59,126 bases of DNA from CAZLXG01 sp964563585 (GCA_964563585.1 CAZLXG010000005.1:1-59126), one strand, 5' to 3'; shown: positions 7,779-16,806, counted from the stretch's first letter. Program-made: numbers and translations. Notes: generated by a model from the letters alone, not told the origin.

Positions 7779-9023
7779 ATGAAAAAATTAACAATATTTT
7801 TAATTGTTCTTTTTGTAAGTATTTCAAATTCTAATGCGCAATCTGAAACTTGTGATTGTAAAAAGGATTTAGACTTTGTAGTCGAAAAAATAAAAAAAAT
7901 GCCTTCATATAAAAAACAAATTAAGGATAAAAAATTAGTAGAATTCAATACAACTTATAATCAATTAGTTTTAAAGATGAAACAACCAATACCTCTTGTA
8001 GATTGTTTTAAATTATTACAACAACAGCTAATGATTGTGAATGATATTCATACTAATATTTATTTTGAAAAAGAGGTTTTAACTAAGGAAGATATTGAAA
8101 ATGAAATAAAACTACTAGAATTTAAAACTTCAAATGTTTTTAAAAACCATCCAAAAACGAATCGTAATCTTATAGAATTAAAAAATGAATTGAAACAAAA
8201 ACCTGACAGCAGTTTAGAGGGAATCTATAATTATAAAGGCATTCAAAAAATTGGAATTTATCTATCTGAAAACAAAAAAAACTTAATAGGTGTTGTATTA
8301 GAAAGTAGTGTTGATAGTTGGGAAGCAGGTGAGATTAGGTTTTATGCAACACATACTACAGGAAATAAATACAATGTGTTAGATTACAATATAACATCTA
8401 GAAGTCCATCAATGATGAAAAGTTTATCATTTGAAAACGGAAGACTTTGGAGTTATAAAAAATTAAAGAATACTCTAAATTATGAATTTGCACCAAAAGA
8501 AAATTCAAATTTAGAATTCAAACAATTAACCAATAATGTGCAATATCTCTATTTTAAAAATTTCAGCTCTTTTAGTGCAAAAAATAGAAAAGCATTTAAA
8601 GTCTTTTACGAAGAAGTTAAAAACAAGCTGACAGCAAAAAATATTATTGTAGACTTAAGAAACAATGGAGGCGGAAATAAAAAATTATCTGACCCTTTTT
8701 TAAAACTACTTAGAGGGAAAAATGTATTTATTATTACAAATTCTTACACAGTAAGTAATGCTGAACAGTTTACAGTAAAACTCAAAAAAATAAAAAACGC
8801 AATACATTTGGGACAAGTTACTATGGGTGCTATTTCTTATGGAATGAATTACGGATATGATTATTCCACACCTTCTGGTTTTTTTAGAATATTACCAACA
8901 GATATGGATTTTCATAAGTTTATCAAATACGAAGGAAAAGGTGTAACTCCTGATATAGCATTATTATTTGATAGAGATTGGATTGAACAAACATTAGAAG
9001 TTATCAAGAACACAAATCTATAA
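7779..9023 (+). CDS. Secreted S41-family peptidase-like protein
   Basis: A 414-residue exported protein. Residues 1-21 form a signal peptide ending near SNAQ. The C-terminal half is a tail-specific protease (S41) fold: YLYFKNFSSF near residue 255, IIVDLRNNGGGNKK near residue 290, and ITNSYTVSNAEQF near residue 330, where the Ser of SNAE is the expected nucleophile. I see no clear S41A-type catalytic Lys four residues on, as in tricorn-like members. No C-terminal sorting domain for type IX secretion is apparent, so a periplasmic location is likely. The conserved N-terminal half is not recognised. Confidence 0.8.
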   Translation: MKKLTIFLIVLFVSISNSNAQSETCDCKKDLDFVVEKIKKMPSYKKQIKDKKLVEFNTTYNQLVLKMKQPIPLVDCFKLLQQQLMIVNDIHTNIYFEKEVLTKEDIENEIKLLEFKTSNVFKNHPKTNRNLIELKNELKQKPDSSLEGIYNYKGIQKIGIYLSENKKNLIGVVLESSVDSWEAGEIRFYATHTTGNKYNVLDYNITSRSPSMMKSLSFENGRLWSYKKLKNTLNYEFAPKENSNLEFKQLTNNVQYLYFKNFSSFSAKNRKAFKVFYEEVKNKLTAKNIIVDLRNNGGGNKKLSDPFLKLLRGKNVFIITNSYTVSNAEQFTVKLKKIKNAIHLGQVTMGAISYGMNYGYDYSTPSGFFRILPTDMDFHKFIKYEGKGVTPDIALLFDRDWIEQTLEVIKNTNL

Positions 9024-9072
9024 AAAGTTTTAAGTGCTTCTAATTTACTATATAAAGCTTCTCATTAAATCA

Positions 9073-9100
9073 ACTGTCGTTAATTAATTTTAGCGGCAGT
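9073..9100. terminator. Candidate bidirectional hairpin between convergent genes
   Basis: ACTGTCG (9073-9079) pairs with CGGCAGT (9094-9100) with one G-U pair, across a 14-nt AT-rich loop. It lies between the ends of the S41 peptidase gene and the thioesterase gene. The stem is short and T-runs are weak. Confidence 0.35.
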
Positions 9101-9104
9101 GTGT

Positions 9105-9524
9105 TTAACTATTATTCGGAGATAACAATTCTAAAATATCATCTCCAATTCGAGTAGGTCTTAGTGTTTTAGCATCCATTAAACACCACGTTGAAGCCGT
9201 TTTTGCGAGTAAAGTATCGCCTTTATAAATATGAACATGTCGAACAGACCTAACTCCCTTGGTTGCTCCTATCCATGTATAAACAGTAATTTCATCTCCT
9301 AAAAAAGCTTCATTTGCATAATCTATTTCATGGCGAATACAAAACCAAGAATATTTTTTATTAATTGTATCATTAGATAGAATTGTCCAATGCTTTTCAG
9401 ACATATGATTCACCCATTGTAAATAAACCATATTATTTACGTGATTTAAATTATCAATATGTTCTTCTTTTACAGTTAAAGAATATTGATATAATGCGAT
9501 GTCTTTTGGTGGTGTATTTCTCAA
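9105..9524 (-). CDS. Hotdog-fold acyl-CoA thioesterase
   Basis: A 139-residue single hotdog domain of the 4-hydroxybenzoyl-CoA thioesterase/YbgC type. The motif HVNNMVYLQWVN near residue 27, with NNMVYL-W, is the active-site helix of this family, and FLGDEITVYTWIG near residue 75 is the following strand. It probably hydrolyses an acyl-CoA in the cytosol; the substrate is unknown. It begins 2 nt after hisIE and is likely the last gene of the his transcript, although no link with histidine synthesis is evident. Confidence 0.85.
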   Translation of the reverse strand: MRNTPPKDIALYQYSLTVKEEHIDNLNHVNNMVYLQWVNHMSEKHWTILSNDTINKKYSWFCIRHEIDYANEAFLGDEITVYTWIGATKGVRSVRHVHIYKGDTLLAKTASTWCLMDAKTLRPTRIGDDILELLSPNNS

Positions 9525-9526
9525 AA

Positions 9527-10117
9527 TTATTTTTGCCTTGATCTTAAAACTTCAGCTATGTCACTTAATTTATGACCTTTTGCTTGCAATAATATTAAAT
9601 AATGAAACAATAAATCTGCCGATTCATCTAAAAATAAATGGTCGTTATTATCTTTAGCTTCAATAATAACTTCAACAGCTTCTTCGCCTACTTTCTGCGC
9701 AATTTTATTGATTCCTCTTTTAAATAATGACGCAATGTAAGATGATTCATTTGGGTTTTCAATTCTATTTTCAATAATATCTTCTAAATCAGATAAAAAA
9801 CCATATTCTCCATTATTTTCTTCACTCCAACATGTATCAGTTCCTTTATGACACGTTGGTCCATCGGGTAAAACTGTAATCAAAAGTGTATCATCATCAC
9901 AATCATTTTTAATACTAACAAGGCGTAAAAAATTACGACTTTCTTCTCCTTTTGTCCAAAGTCGTTGTTTACTTCTACTGTAAAAAGTAACCTTATTTGT
10001 TTTAATTGTTTTATCAAACGATTCTTGATTCATATACCCTAACATCAATACATTTTTTGTGTTTGCATCTTGAATGATTGCTGGGATTAGCCCTTCTAAA
10101 TTAAATTTTATATTCAT
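9527..10117 (-). CDS. hisIE: Bifunctional phosphoribosyl-AMP cyclohydrolase / phosphoribosyl-ATP pyrophosphatase HisIE
   Basis: Carries out steps 2 and 3 of histidine synthesis. The N-terminal cyclohydrolase half (about 1-110) shows MLGYMNQES, YSRSKQRLWTKGEES near residue 50, and the zinc-linked DCDDDTLL and GPTCHKGTDTCW segments. The C-terminal pyrophosphatase half (about 112-196) has VGEEAVEVIIEAK near residue 145 and DLLFHYLILL. The 196-residue fusion is standard in Bacteroidota. Its first codons overlap the end of hisF by 4 nt. Confidence 0.96.
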   Translation of the reverse strand: MNIKFNLEGLIPAIIQDANTKNVLMLGYMNQESFDKTIKTNKVTFYSRSKQRLWTKGEESRNFLRLVSIKNDCDDDTLLITVLPDGPTCHKGTDTCWSEENNGEYGFLSDLEDIIENRIENPNESSYIASLFKRGINKIAQKVGEEAVEVIIEAKDNNDHLFLDESADLLFHYLILLQAKGHKLSDIAEVLRSRQK

Positions 10118-10869
10118 AATCGCACTTCTATATTATTGTTTTTTAAATATTTTTTTAATTCTGGAATAGAAATTTCTCCAAAATGAAATACACTCGCAGC
10201 TAGTGCCGCATCAGCTTTACCTTCATTGAAAGTATCTATAAAATGTTGCATATTTCCTGCTCCGCCAGAAGCTATTATCGGGATATTTAATTCTTCTGAT
10301 AGTCTTGCCAAAGCTTCATTTGCAAATCCGTTTTTAGTGCCGTCGTGATTCATAGATGTAAACAAAATCTCGCCAGCACCACGTTGTTCAACTTCTTTTG
10401 CCCAATCAAATAAATCTATACGAGTTGGAATACTTCCACCAGCTAAATGTACTTTCCAATTATCATCAATTTGTTTAGCATCTATAGCTACGACAATACA
10501 TTGACTTCCGAATTTATTAGATAATTCGTTTATTAATTCTGGTCGTTTTACTGCTGAAGAATTAATAGAAATTTTATCTGCACCACATTTTAACAAAGCA
10601 TCTACATCTTCAATAGATGAAATACCGCCACCAACTGTAAACGGAATATTTACTTGCTCTGCGACATGTAAAACCATATCTAAAGTTGTAGCTCTACCTT
10701 CTAATGTTGCTGAAATATCTAGGAAAACCAATTCATCTGCTCCAACATCAGCATATTGTTTTGCAAGTTCTACTGGGTCGCCAGCATCTCTTAAATCGAC
10801 AAAATTGACACCTTTTACAGTTCTACCATTCTTAATGTCTAAACAAGGAATAATTCGTTTTGTTAGCAT
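10114..10869 (-). CDS. hisF: Imidazole glycerol phosphate synthase cyclase subunit HisF
   Basis: Cyclase half of the HisFH complex, converting PRFAR plus ammonia into imidazole glycerol phosphate and AICAR. A (beta/alpha)8 barrel of 251 residues starting MLTKRIIPCLDI, with the catalytic Asp in PCLDIKNG and the second Asp in VAIDAKQ near residue 127. GGGISSIEDV and ASGGAGNMQHF are the phosphate-binding loops. An upstream in-frame TTG at 10878 would add three residues and overlap hisA. The ATG at 10869, one base after the hisA stop, is the better start. Confidence 0.96.
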   Translation of the reverse strand: MLTKRIIPCLDIKNGRTVKGVNFVDLRDAGDPVELAKQYADVGADELVFLDISATLEGRATTLDMVLHVAEQVNIPFTVGGGISSIEDVDALLKCGADKISINSSAVKRPELINELSNKFGSQCIVVAIDAKQIDDNWKVHLAGGSIPTRIDLFDWAKEVEQRGAGEILFTSMNHDGTKNGFANEALARLSEELNIPIIASGGAGNMQHFIDTFNEGKADAALAASVFHFGEISIPELKKYLKNNNIEVRL

Positions 10870-10870
10870 A

Positions 10871-11605
10871 TCATACAAATTTTTCTAATTGCTTTAAACT
10901 TATTCTATTTTCATAAATAGCTTTCCCAATAATAACACCTTCACAACCCAATGCTTTTAGCTTAGGAAGCTCGTCAATTATTGAAATTCCTCCTGAAGCT
11001 ATTAATTTAATTGATTGTCTATTGCTACTATTTTTACATTCTGAAATTATTTTTTCATACAAGTCAAAAGAAGGTCCTTCTAACATGCCGTCTTTTGCTA
11101 TATCTGTACAAATTACATATTGAATACTCTTTTTTTGATATGATTTAATAAACGGAATAACTTCATTATCACTTTCTTCTAGCCAACCACTTATGGCAAT
11201 TTTTTCATTATTACTATCGGCTCCTAATATGATTTTTTGAGCACCATATTTAGAAATCCAACCTTCAAAAGTTTCAGCATCATTAACAGCAATACTGCCT
11301 CCAGTAATTTGTTTTGCTCCAGAATTAAATGCAATATGCAAATCTTCATTTGTTTTTAATCCACCACCAAAATCAATTTTCAAATTTGTTTTTGATGCTA
11401 TACTTTCTAATACTTTATAGTTTACAATATGCTTTGCTTTTGCACCGTCCAAATCTACTAAATGTAAATACTTGATTCCTGAAGCTTCGAATTCTTTGGC
11501 AACCTCTAAAGGGTTTTCATTATAAACTTTTTTTGTATCATAATCGCCTTTAGTTAAACGAACACACTTCCCGTCAATAATATCTATAGCTGGTATTATT
11601 CTCAT
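10871..11605 (-). CDS. hisA: ProFAR isomerase HisA
   Basis: Isomerises ProFAR to PRFAR, step 4 of histidine synthesis. A (beta/alpha)8 barrel of 244 residues related to HisF. The N-terminus MRIIPAIDIIDGKCVRL contains the catalytic Asp, and CTDIAKDGMLEGPSF near residue 165 contains the second one. DFGGGLKTNEDL and ASGGISIIDEL are phosphate-binding loops. It lies 3 nt after hisH and 1 nt before hisF. Confidence 0.96.
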   Translation of the reverse strand: MRIIPAIDIIDGKCVRLTKGDYDTKKVYNENPLEVAKEFEASGIKYLHLVDLDGAKAKHIVNYKVLESIASKTNLKIDFGGGLKTNEDLHIAFNSGAKQITGGSIAVNDAETFEGWISKYGAQKIILGADSNNEKIAISGWLEESDNEVIPFIKSYQKKSIQYVICTDIAKDGMLEGPSFDLYEKIISECKNSSNRQSIKLIASGGISIIDELPKLKALGCEGVIIGKAIYENRISLKQLEKFV

Positions 11606-11608
11606 ATA

Positions 11609-12190
11609 CTATAAGTTTATAAAATTTTTCAATATTCGTTCTCCTGCTTTACTACTTTTTTCTGGATGAAATTGTACACCATAAAAATTATTGTGTTGTA
11701 ACGCAGAAGCATAATTTACCCCATAATCTGTTGTTGCAATGGTTTGTTCGCAATGTTCTGCATAATAACTATGTATCAAATACATATATTCATTTTCTTT
11801 AATACCCAAAAATAGTTTTGATTTTAATTCCTTTATAACATTCCATCCTATTTGTGGTACTTTTAAGTTATTTGAAAATCGCTTTACATGAGTATTAAAA
11901 ATACCAAGTCCTTTAGTATTGCCTTCATCTGACGATTTACATAGCAACTGCATACCCAAACAAATACCCAAAACAGGTTGTTTTAGTTTTGGAATTATGT
12001 CCTCTAATCCGCTTTCTTTTAGCATAGACATTGCTGTACTAGCTTCTCCAACTCCAGGAAAAATTACTTTATCGGCAGCTAAAATCTCATCAGGATTATT
12101 AGATAAAACAGCATCAAAACCTAGACGTTTAAAAGCGAATTGAATACTTTTAATATTTCCAGCTCCGTAATCAATAATTATAATATTCAT
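11609..12190 (-). CDS. hisH: Imidazole glycerol phosphate synthase glutaminase subunit HisH
   Basis: Class I glutamine amidotransferase that feeds ammonia to HisF. At 193 residues it has normal length. The nucleophile Cys sits in GICLGMQLL near residue 77, and the catalytic His and Glu are in YGVQFHPEKS near residue 172. The oxyanion segment DYGAGNIKSIQFAF is at the N-terminus. The start codon shares one base with the hisB stop. Confidence 0.96.
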   Translation of the reverse strand: MNIIIIDYGAGNIKSIQFAFKRLGFDAVLSNNPDEILAADKVIFPGVGEASTAMSMLKESGLEDIIPKLKQPVLGICLGMQLLCKSSDEGNTKGLGIFNTHVKRFSNNLKVPQIGWNVIKELKSKLFLGIKENEYMYLIHSYYAEHCEQTIATTDYGVNYASALQHNNFYGVQFHPEKSSKAGERILKNFINL

Positions 12191-13323
12191 TATAACATGC
12201 CTTTTGTTGATGGTAAAATCATTTTTTCAATATCTCGTTTTACAGCCATTTTAATCGCTTTTGCAAAAGCCTTAAAAATGGCTTCTATTTTATGATGTTC
12301 GTTTGTGCCTTCTGCCTTAATATTCAAATTACATTTTGCACCATCGCTAAATGATTTAAAGAAATGATAAAACATCTCTGTTGGCATTTTTCCTATCATT
12401 TCACGATTAAATTCTGCATCCCAAACCAACCAATTTCTACCTCCAAAATCTATTGCTACTTGCGACAAACAATCGTCCATTGGCAAACAAAATCCGTAGC
12501 GTTCTACACCTAATTTATTGCCTAAAGCTTTTGCGAATACTTCGCCTAAAGCAATGGCTGTATCTTCAATAGTGTGATGTTCATCAACTTCTAAATCACC
12601 ATCAACTTTAATATTTAAATCTAATTGACCATGACGTGCTATTTGGTCGAGCATGTGATTAAAAAAATCAATTCCGGTATCAATACTACTTTCTCCAGTT
12701 CCATCAAGGTTTACTTGAATAGTAATTTTTGTTTCGTTGGTGTTTCTAATAATTCCACCTACCCGACTATCAGCTTTTAAAAAGGCATAAATTTGTTGCC
12801 AATCATTACTTTCTAAAGCAATAAACTTGTCTAATTCGCCACGTTTAACAGTAATTTCATCAGTTCCGAGGTTTGTATTATCATTGATATAAATTCCTTT
12901 TGAGCCTAAATTTTTTGCTAACTCAATATCTGTTAACCTATCACCTATTACAAATGAATTTTCTAAATCATATTCATCAGAAAAATATTTAGTCAACAAG
13001 CCTGTGTTTGGTTTACGCGTTGGTGCATTATCTTTTGCAAATGTGATATCAATAAATTGTTCCTCAAATTCAATACCTTCAGCTTTAAACGTATCAATAA
13101 TAAAATTATGTACTGGCCAAAACGTGTTTTCAGGATAAATATCAGTTCCTAAACCATCTTGGTTTGTAATCATAACAATCTCATAATCAAGTTCTTTTGC
13201 GATTCTTCCTAAATATTGAAACACTTTTGGGTAGAATACCAGCTTTTCGAAACTATCTATTTGTTCGTCTGCAGTTTCTTTAATTATGGTTCCATCACGG
13301 TCTATGAATAATACTTTCTTCAT
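12190..13323 (-). CDS. hisB: Bifunctional histidinol-phosphatase / imidazoleglycerol-phosphate dehydratase HisB
   Basis: Steps 6 and 8 of histidine synthesis in one 377-residue protein. The N-terminal HAD phosphatase (about 1-165) has the nucleophile motif DRDGTII at residue 8 and GDRLTDIELAKN near residue 127. The C-terminal dehydratase (about 190-377) has the metal-binding DEHHTIEDTAIALGE and NEHHKIEAIFKA segments and DFFNHMLDQIARHG. The fused form is shared with enterobacteria and is usual in Flavobacteriia. It follows hisC by 1 nt. Confidence 0.96.
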   Translation of the reverse strand: MKKVLFIDRDGTIIKETADEQIDSFEKLVFYPKVFQYLGRIAKELDYEIVMITNQDGLGTDIYPENTFWPVHNFIIDTFKAEGIEFEEQFIDITFAKDNAPTRKPNTGLLTKYFSDEYDLENSFVIGDRLTDIELAKNLGSKGIYINDNTNLGTDEITVKRGELDKFIALESNDWQQIYAFLKADSRVGGIIRNTNETKITIQVNLDGTGESSIDTGIDFFNHMLDQIARHGQLDLNIKVDGDLEVDEHHTIEDTAIALGEVFAKALGNKLGVERYGFCLPMDDCLSQVAIDFGGRNWLVWDAEFNREMIGKMPTEMFYHFFKSFSDGAKCNLNIKAEGTNEHHKIEAIFKAFAKAIKMAVKRDIEKMILPSTKGML

Positions 13324-13324
13324 T

Positions 13325-14368
13325 TTACAATTCTTTTAATGCTTTTAACAATTTATTATTTTCAAATGATGTTCCAAGTGTAATTCGTAAACAATTCTCA
13401 CACAAAGGCTGTGTCGTTCTATTACGAATTACTACACTTTTTTCTAATAATTGATTATACCTTTTATTGGCATCATCTACTTTTATTAACCAAAAATTAG
13501 CATCTGTTGGGTAAATTTTTTCTATAAATGGTAATTGCTTTAATGCTTCTTTTAATTTTATTCTTTCTGATAAAATTTTAGTTAATTTTTGTTTAAACCC
13601 TTCCTCATTATTCAATGCTTCTAATGCTTTTTGTTGTGTTAAAACATTAACATTATATGGTGGTTTTATTTTATTTAAAACTGAAATAATTTCAGATGAG
13701 GCATAACAAATTCCTAATCTAATTCCTGCCATTCCCCATGCTTTCGAAAGTGTTTGACACACAATTAAATTTGGATATGTATTCAATTTTGTACTCCATG
13801 ATTCTTCTTCTGAAAAATCTATATAAGCTTCATCAATAACCACCAAACAATTTGATTTTTCTAAAATAGTTTCAATTTGTTCTTTCGGAATGCTATTTCC
13901 CGTTGGGTTATTCGGTGAACACAAGAAAATGATTTTAGTATCTGCATTTATTTGATTTAGAATATCATCTACATTTAAGGTGAAATCTATTGTTAAAAAT
14001 GAATCTTTTAATTCGATATCATTTAATCTAGAAAGCACTTTGTACATACCATAAGTTGGTGGTGTACAAATAACATTATCTTGTTTTGGTTCGCAAAACG
14101 CTCTAAAAATCAAGTCTAAAACTTCGTCACTTCCGTTTCCTAATAAAATATTTTCTACAGGAACATTTTTAATTTCAGACAACCGCGCTTTCAACACTTT
14201 TTGAAATGGGTCTGGATAACGATTTACGCCGTTTTCAAACGGGTTTTCATTTGCATCCAAATACACATCAGCAACTTCGGTAAACTCATCTCTTGCAGAT
14301 GAATAAGCAACCATTTGCTTTACATTTTCTCGTATAAAATCTTGTATGTTGAATTTTGTTGTCTTCAT
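13325..14368 (-). CDS. hisC: Histidinol-phosphate aminotransferase HisC
   Basis: PLP-dependent transamination of imidazole-acetol phosphate to histidinol phosphate. 347 residues, fold type I. The N-terminal DANENPFENGVNRYPDP and GNGSDEVLDLIFRAF blocks, CSPNNPTGNSIP near residue 150, DEAYIDF near residue 178, and the PLP lysine in SKAWGMAGIRLG near residue 210 are all intact. It is separated from hisD by 188 nt, which include an inverted repeat and the 100-N gap. Confidence 0.96.
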   Translation of the reverse strand: MKTTKFNIQDFIRENVKQMVAYSSARDEFTEVADVYLDANENPFENGVNRYPDPFQKVLKARLSEIKNVPVENILLGNGSDEVLDLIFRAFCEPKQDNVICTPPTYGMYKVLSRLNDIELKDSFLTIDFTLNVDDILNQINADTKIIFLCSPNNPTGNSIPKEQIETILEKSNCLVVIDEAYIDFSEEESWSTKLNTYPNLIVCQTLSKAWGMAGIRLGICYASSEIISVLNKIKPPYNVNVLTQQKALEALNNEEGFKQKLTKILSERIKLKEALKQLPFIEKIYPTDANFWLIKVDDANKRYNQLLEKSVVIRNRTTQPLCENCLRITLGTSFENNKLLKALKEL

Positions 14369-14378
14369 TATTTATATC

Positions 14379-14398
14379 ATTCCTGCGAAGGCAGGAAT
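14379..14398. repeat. REP-like palindrome inside the his operon
   Basis: ATTCCTGC and GCAGGAAT form a perfect 8-bp stem around GAAG, 10 bases upstream of the hisC start and just before the assembly gap. This short GC-richer palindrome, known in similar form as a dispersed repeat in many bacteria, stands out from the surrounding AT-rich DNA. The far side of the gap (14527-14550, CTCCTCGTTCGAAATAAC) also looks like such repeat sequence. Confidence 0.6.
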
Positions 14399-14426
14399 CT
14401 CATTTATTTTATATTTAGTCATTTCT

Positions 14427-14526
14427 NNNNNNNNNNNNNNNNNNNNNNNNNNNNNNNNNNNNNNNNNNNNNNNNNNNNNNNNNNNNNNNNNNNNNNNNNN
14501 NNNNNNNNNNNNNNNNNNNNNNNNNN
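14427..14526. other. Assembly gap (100 Ns)
   Basis: One hundred consecutive Ns lie between hisD and hisC. The round length indicates a scaffolding placeholder, so the real distance and content are unknown. Both coding ends next to it are complete. Confidence 0.98.
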
Positions 14527-14556
14527 ATTTCTCCTCGTTCGAAATAACAATCGTAT

Positions 14557-15840
14557 CTATTTTAAACTTTTCAATCTCAATGTCACAGCATTCTTATGAG
14601 CTTGTAACCCTTCTGCATCTGCCATAATTTCAATAGCATTTCCAATATTTTGAATACCTTTTTTTGATATTTTTTGAAACGTGATTTTTTTAATAAATGC
14701 ATCCAAATTAATGCCGCTATAAGCTTTAGCAAAACCATTTGTTGGTAATGTGTGGTTTGTTCCTGAAGCATAATCTCCTGCGCTTTCTGGCGTATAATTT
14801 CCAATAAATACTGAACCTGCATTAATTACTCCATTCAGATAGAAATCTTCATTTTCTACAGCTAGAATATAGTGCTCAGGTGCATACTCGTTGATTAAAT
14901 CTAGAATATCATTTTCATTTTCTAAATAAATCAACTTCGAATTTTCAATTGCTTCTTTGGCAATTTCTTTCCTTGGCAAATCTTCTATTTGAATTGCTAT
15001 TTCTTGTGCAACTGCATTCAGCATCAATTTCGATTTCGACACACAAATCACTTGACTGTCAGCTCCATGTTCTGCTTGACTTAATAAGTCTGAAGCGACA
15101 AATGAAGCGTTTGCAGTATCATCTGCTAAAACCAATAATTCTGATGGTCCAGCAGGCATATCAATTGCTATACCTTCAGATAAAGCAACTTGTTTTGCAG
15201 CTGTTACATATTGATTTCCTGGCCCAAAAATCTTGTACACTTTAGCTACAGACTCTGTTCCAAAAGTTAACGCACCAATGGCTTGAATGCCTCCAATTTT
15301 AAATACTTTGGTAATTCCAATTAACTGAGCTGTATATAAAATCGCAGGATTTATATTTCCATTTTTATCTGGTGGCGTACACAAAATAATATCTTTACAA
15401 CCTGCTATTTTAGCAGGAACACCTAACATCAACACTGTCGAAAATAATGGTGCAGAACCTCCAGGAATATAAATTCCTACTTTTTCAATACCACGAGATT
15501 CTTGCCAACACTCAACTCCATTAGCTGTTGAAATTACTTTCTTTTCAATCTTTTGAGAATTGTGAAAGGTTTCTATATTTTGTTTTGCTAACTGAATAGC
15601 ATTCTTTAATTCATCTGAAACTTGATTTTCTGCATTTTTAATATCATCTACAGAAACAGAAAAATCATCAATTGAAACATTATCAAACTTCTCGGTATAC
15701 TTTTTTAAAGCTTTGTTTCCATTTTGTTGAACATCATCAAAAACTTCCTTAACAATACTTTCTAACGAAATAGTTGTAAACGTTGGACGTTTTAAAATGT
15801 CATCCCAATCATCTCTATTTGGATTATTAATGATATTCAT
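14557..15840 (-). CDS. hisD: Histidinol dehydrogenase HisD
   Basis: Zinc-dependent, NAD-linked oxidation of histidinol to histidine, the last two steps of the pathway. 427 residues is the standard length. GGIEKVGIYIPGG-type sequence appears as GIEKVGIYIPGGSAPLFS near residue 116. GPGNQYVTAAKQ near residue 207, the zinc-site segment LLSQAEHGADSQ near residue 253, and PEHYILAVEN plus NHTLPTNGFAKAYSG near residue 360 are intact. It shares one base with the hisG stop. Confidence 0.97.
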   Translation of the reverse strand: MNIINNPNRDDWDDILKRPTFTTISLESIVKEVFDDVQQNGNKALKKYTEKFDNVSIDDFSVSVDDIKNAENQVSDELKNAIQLAKQNIETFHNSQKIEKKVISTANGVECWQESRGIEKVGIYIPGGSAPLFSTVLMLGVPAKIAGCKDIILCTPPDKNGNINPAILYTAQLIGITKVFKIGGIQAIGALTFGTESVAKVYKIFGPGNQYVTAAKQVALSEGIAIDMPAGPSELLVLADDTANASFVASDLLSQAEHGADSQVICVSKSKLMLNAVAQEIAIQIEDLPRKEIAKEAIENSKLIYLENENDILDLINEYAPEHYILAVENEDFYLNGVINAGSVFIGNYTPESAGDYASGTNHTLPTNGFAKAYSGINLDAFIKKITFQKISKKGIQNIGNAIEIMADAEGLQAHKNAVTLRLKSLK

Positions 15841-16697
15841 TACAAAACCATTTTTTCAATTGGGCAAACCAAAATCCCTTCAGCTCCGTTTGCTTTCAAC
15901 TCATCAATTACTTCCCAAAATCTATCTTTTTTAATCACTGTGTGAATTGAACTCCAGCCTTCTTCTGCCAATGGCAACACTGTTGGACTCTTCATTCCTG
16001 GTAAAATTTTAATAATGTCTTTTACCTTGTCATTTGGTGCATTTAACAATACATATTTTGAATCTCGTGCTTTTAAAACGGCTTGAATTCTAAATTGTAA
16101 TTTATTTAAAATCGCTTGTTTTTTGTCAGACAGATTTGGTGATGATGTTAGAACAGATTCTGAAGTTAACATCACTTCCACTTCCTTTAAATTATTTTTA
16201 AACAAAGTACTTCCGCTTGACACAATATCAACAATAGCATCGGCTAAACCAATATTTGGTGCTATTTCTACCGAACCATTAATTACATGAATTTCTGCGG
16301 TTTCACCTTTACTTTCAAAATATTTCTTTACCGTATTTGGATACGATGTTGCAATTTTCTTTCCTCTTAAATCTGAAATATCATTATATGTAACATCTTT
16401 TGGAACTGCAATTGAAACTTTACATTTCGAAAATCCTAGTTTTTCAATAATTGGTAAATCTTCACCTTTTTCAACCAAAGTGTTTTCTCCAATAATAGCA
16501 ATATCAACAACTCCGTCACGTAAATATTGAGGAATATCTCCATTTCGTAAATACAACACTTCCAAAGGAAAATTTCTAGCCACTGCCTTTAATTGGTCTT
16601 TTCCATTTTCAATTGAAATCCCACAACTCTTTAATAACTGTAAGGAATCTGTATTTAATCTTCCTGATTTCTGAACTGCAATTTTTAACTTATTCAT
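15840..16697 (-). CDS. hisG: ATP phosphoribosyltransferase HisG, long form
   Basis: First and committed step of histidine synthesis: ATP plus PRPP gives phosphoribosyl-ATP. The 285 residues include the C-terminal HisG_C allosteric domain (about 210-285), so this is the long form that does not need HisZ and is expected to be feedback-inhibited by histidine. The PRPP-binding segment is DAIVDIVSSGSTL near residue 155. It is the first structural gene of the operon and is preceded by an attenuator-like leader. Confidence 0.96.
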   Translation of the reverse strand: MNKLKIAVQKSGRLNTDSLQLLKSCGISIENGKDQLKAVARNFPLEVLYLRNGDIPQYLRDGVVDIAIIGENTLVEKGEDLPIIEKLGFSKCKVSIAVPKDVTYNDISDLRGKKIATSYPNTVKKYFESKGETAEIHVINGSVEIAPNIGLADAIVDIVSSGSTLFKNNLKEVEVMLTSESVLTSSPNLSDKKQAILNKLQFRIQAVLKARDSKYVLLNAPNDKVKDIIKILPGMKSPTVLPLAEEGWSSIHTVIKKDRFWEVIDELKANGAEGILVCPIEKMVL

Positions 16698-16747
16698 TTG
16701 TCTTGTTTATATAAATTTGAAACAATCAAGTTTTAATTAAAAATTAA

Positions 16748-16776
16748 AAACCCGCTTGATTGTCTCAAACGGGTTT
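16748..16776 (-). terminator. Attenuator terminator of the his leader
   Basis: On the minus strand AAACCCGTTTGA and TCAAGCGGGTTT form a 12-bp stem with one G-U pair around the loop GACAA, followed at once by a T-rich tract. It lies 30 nt after the stop of the leader peptide and 51 nt before hisG, where it would stop transcription of the operon. Confidence 0.85.
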
Positions 16777-16806
16777 AAAAATATGTTGATTTTATTCAAT
16801 ACATCT

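Noticed and set aside
14527..14560. GTTCGAAAT after the assembly gap as a tRNA T-loop
   Set aside because: No acceptor stem, CCA end or other tRNA arms; it fits repeat-like sequence near the gap.
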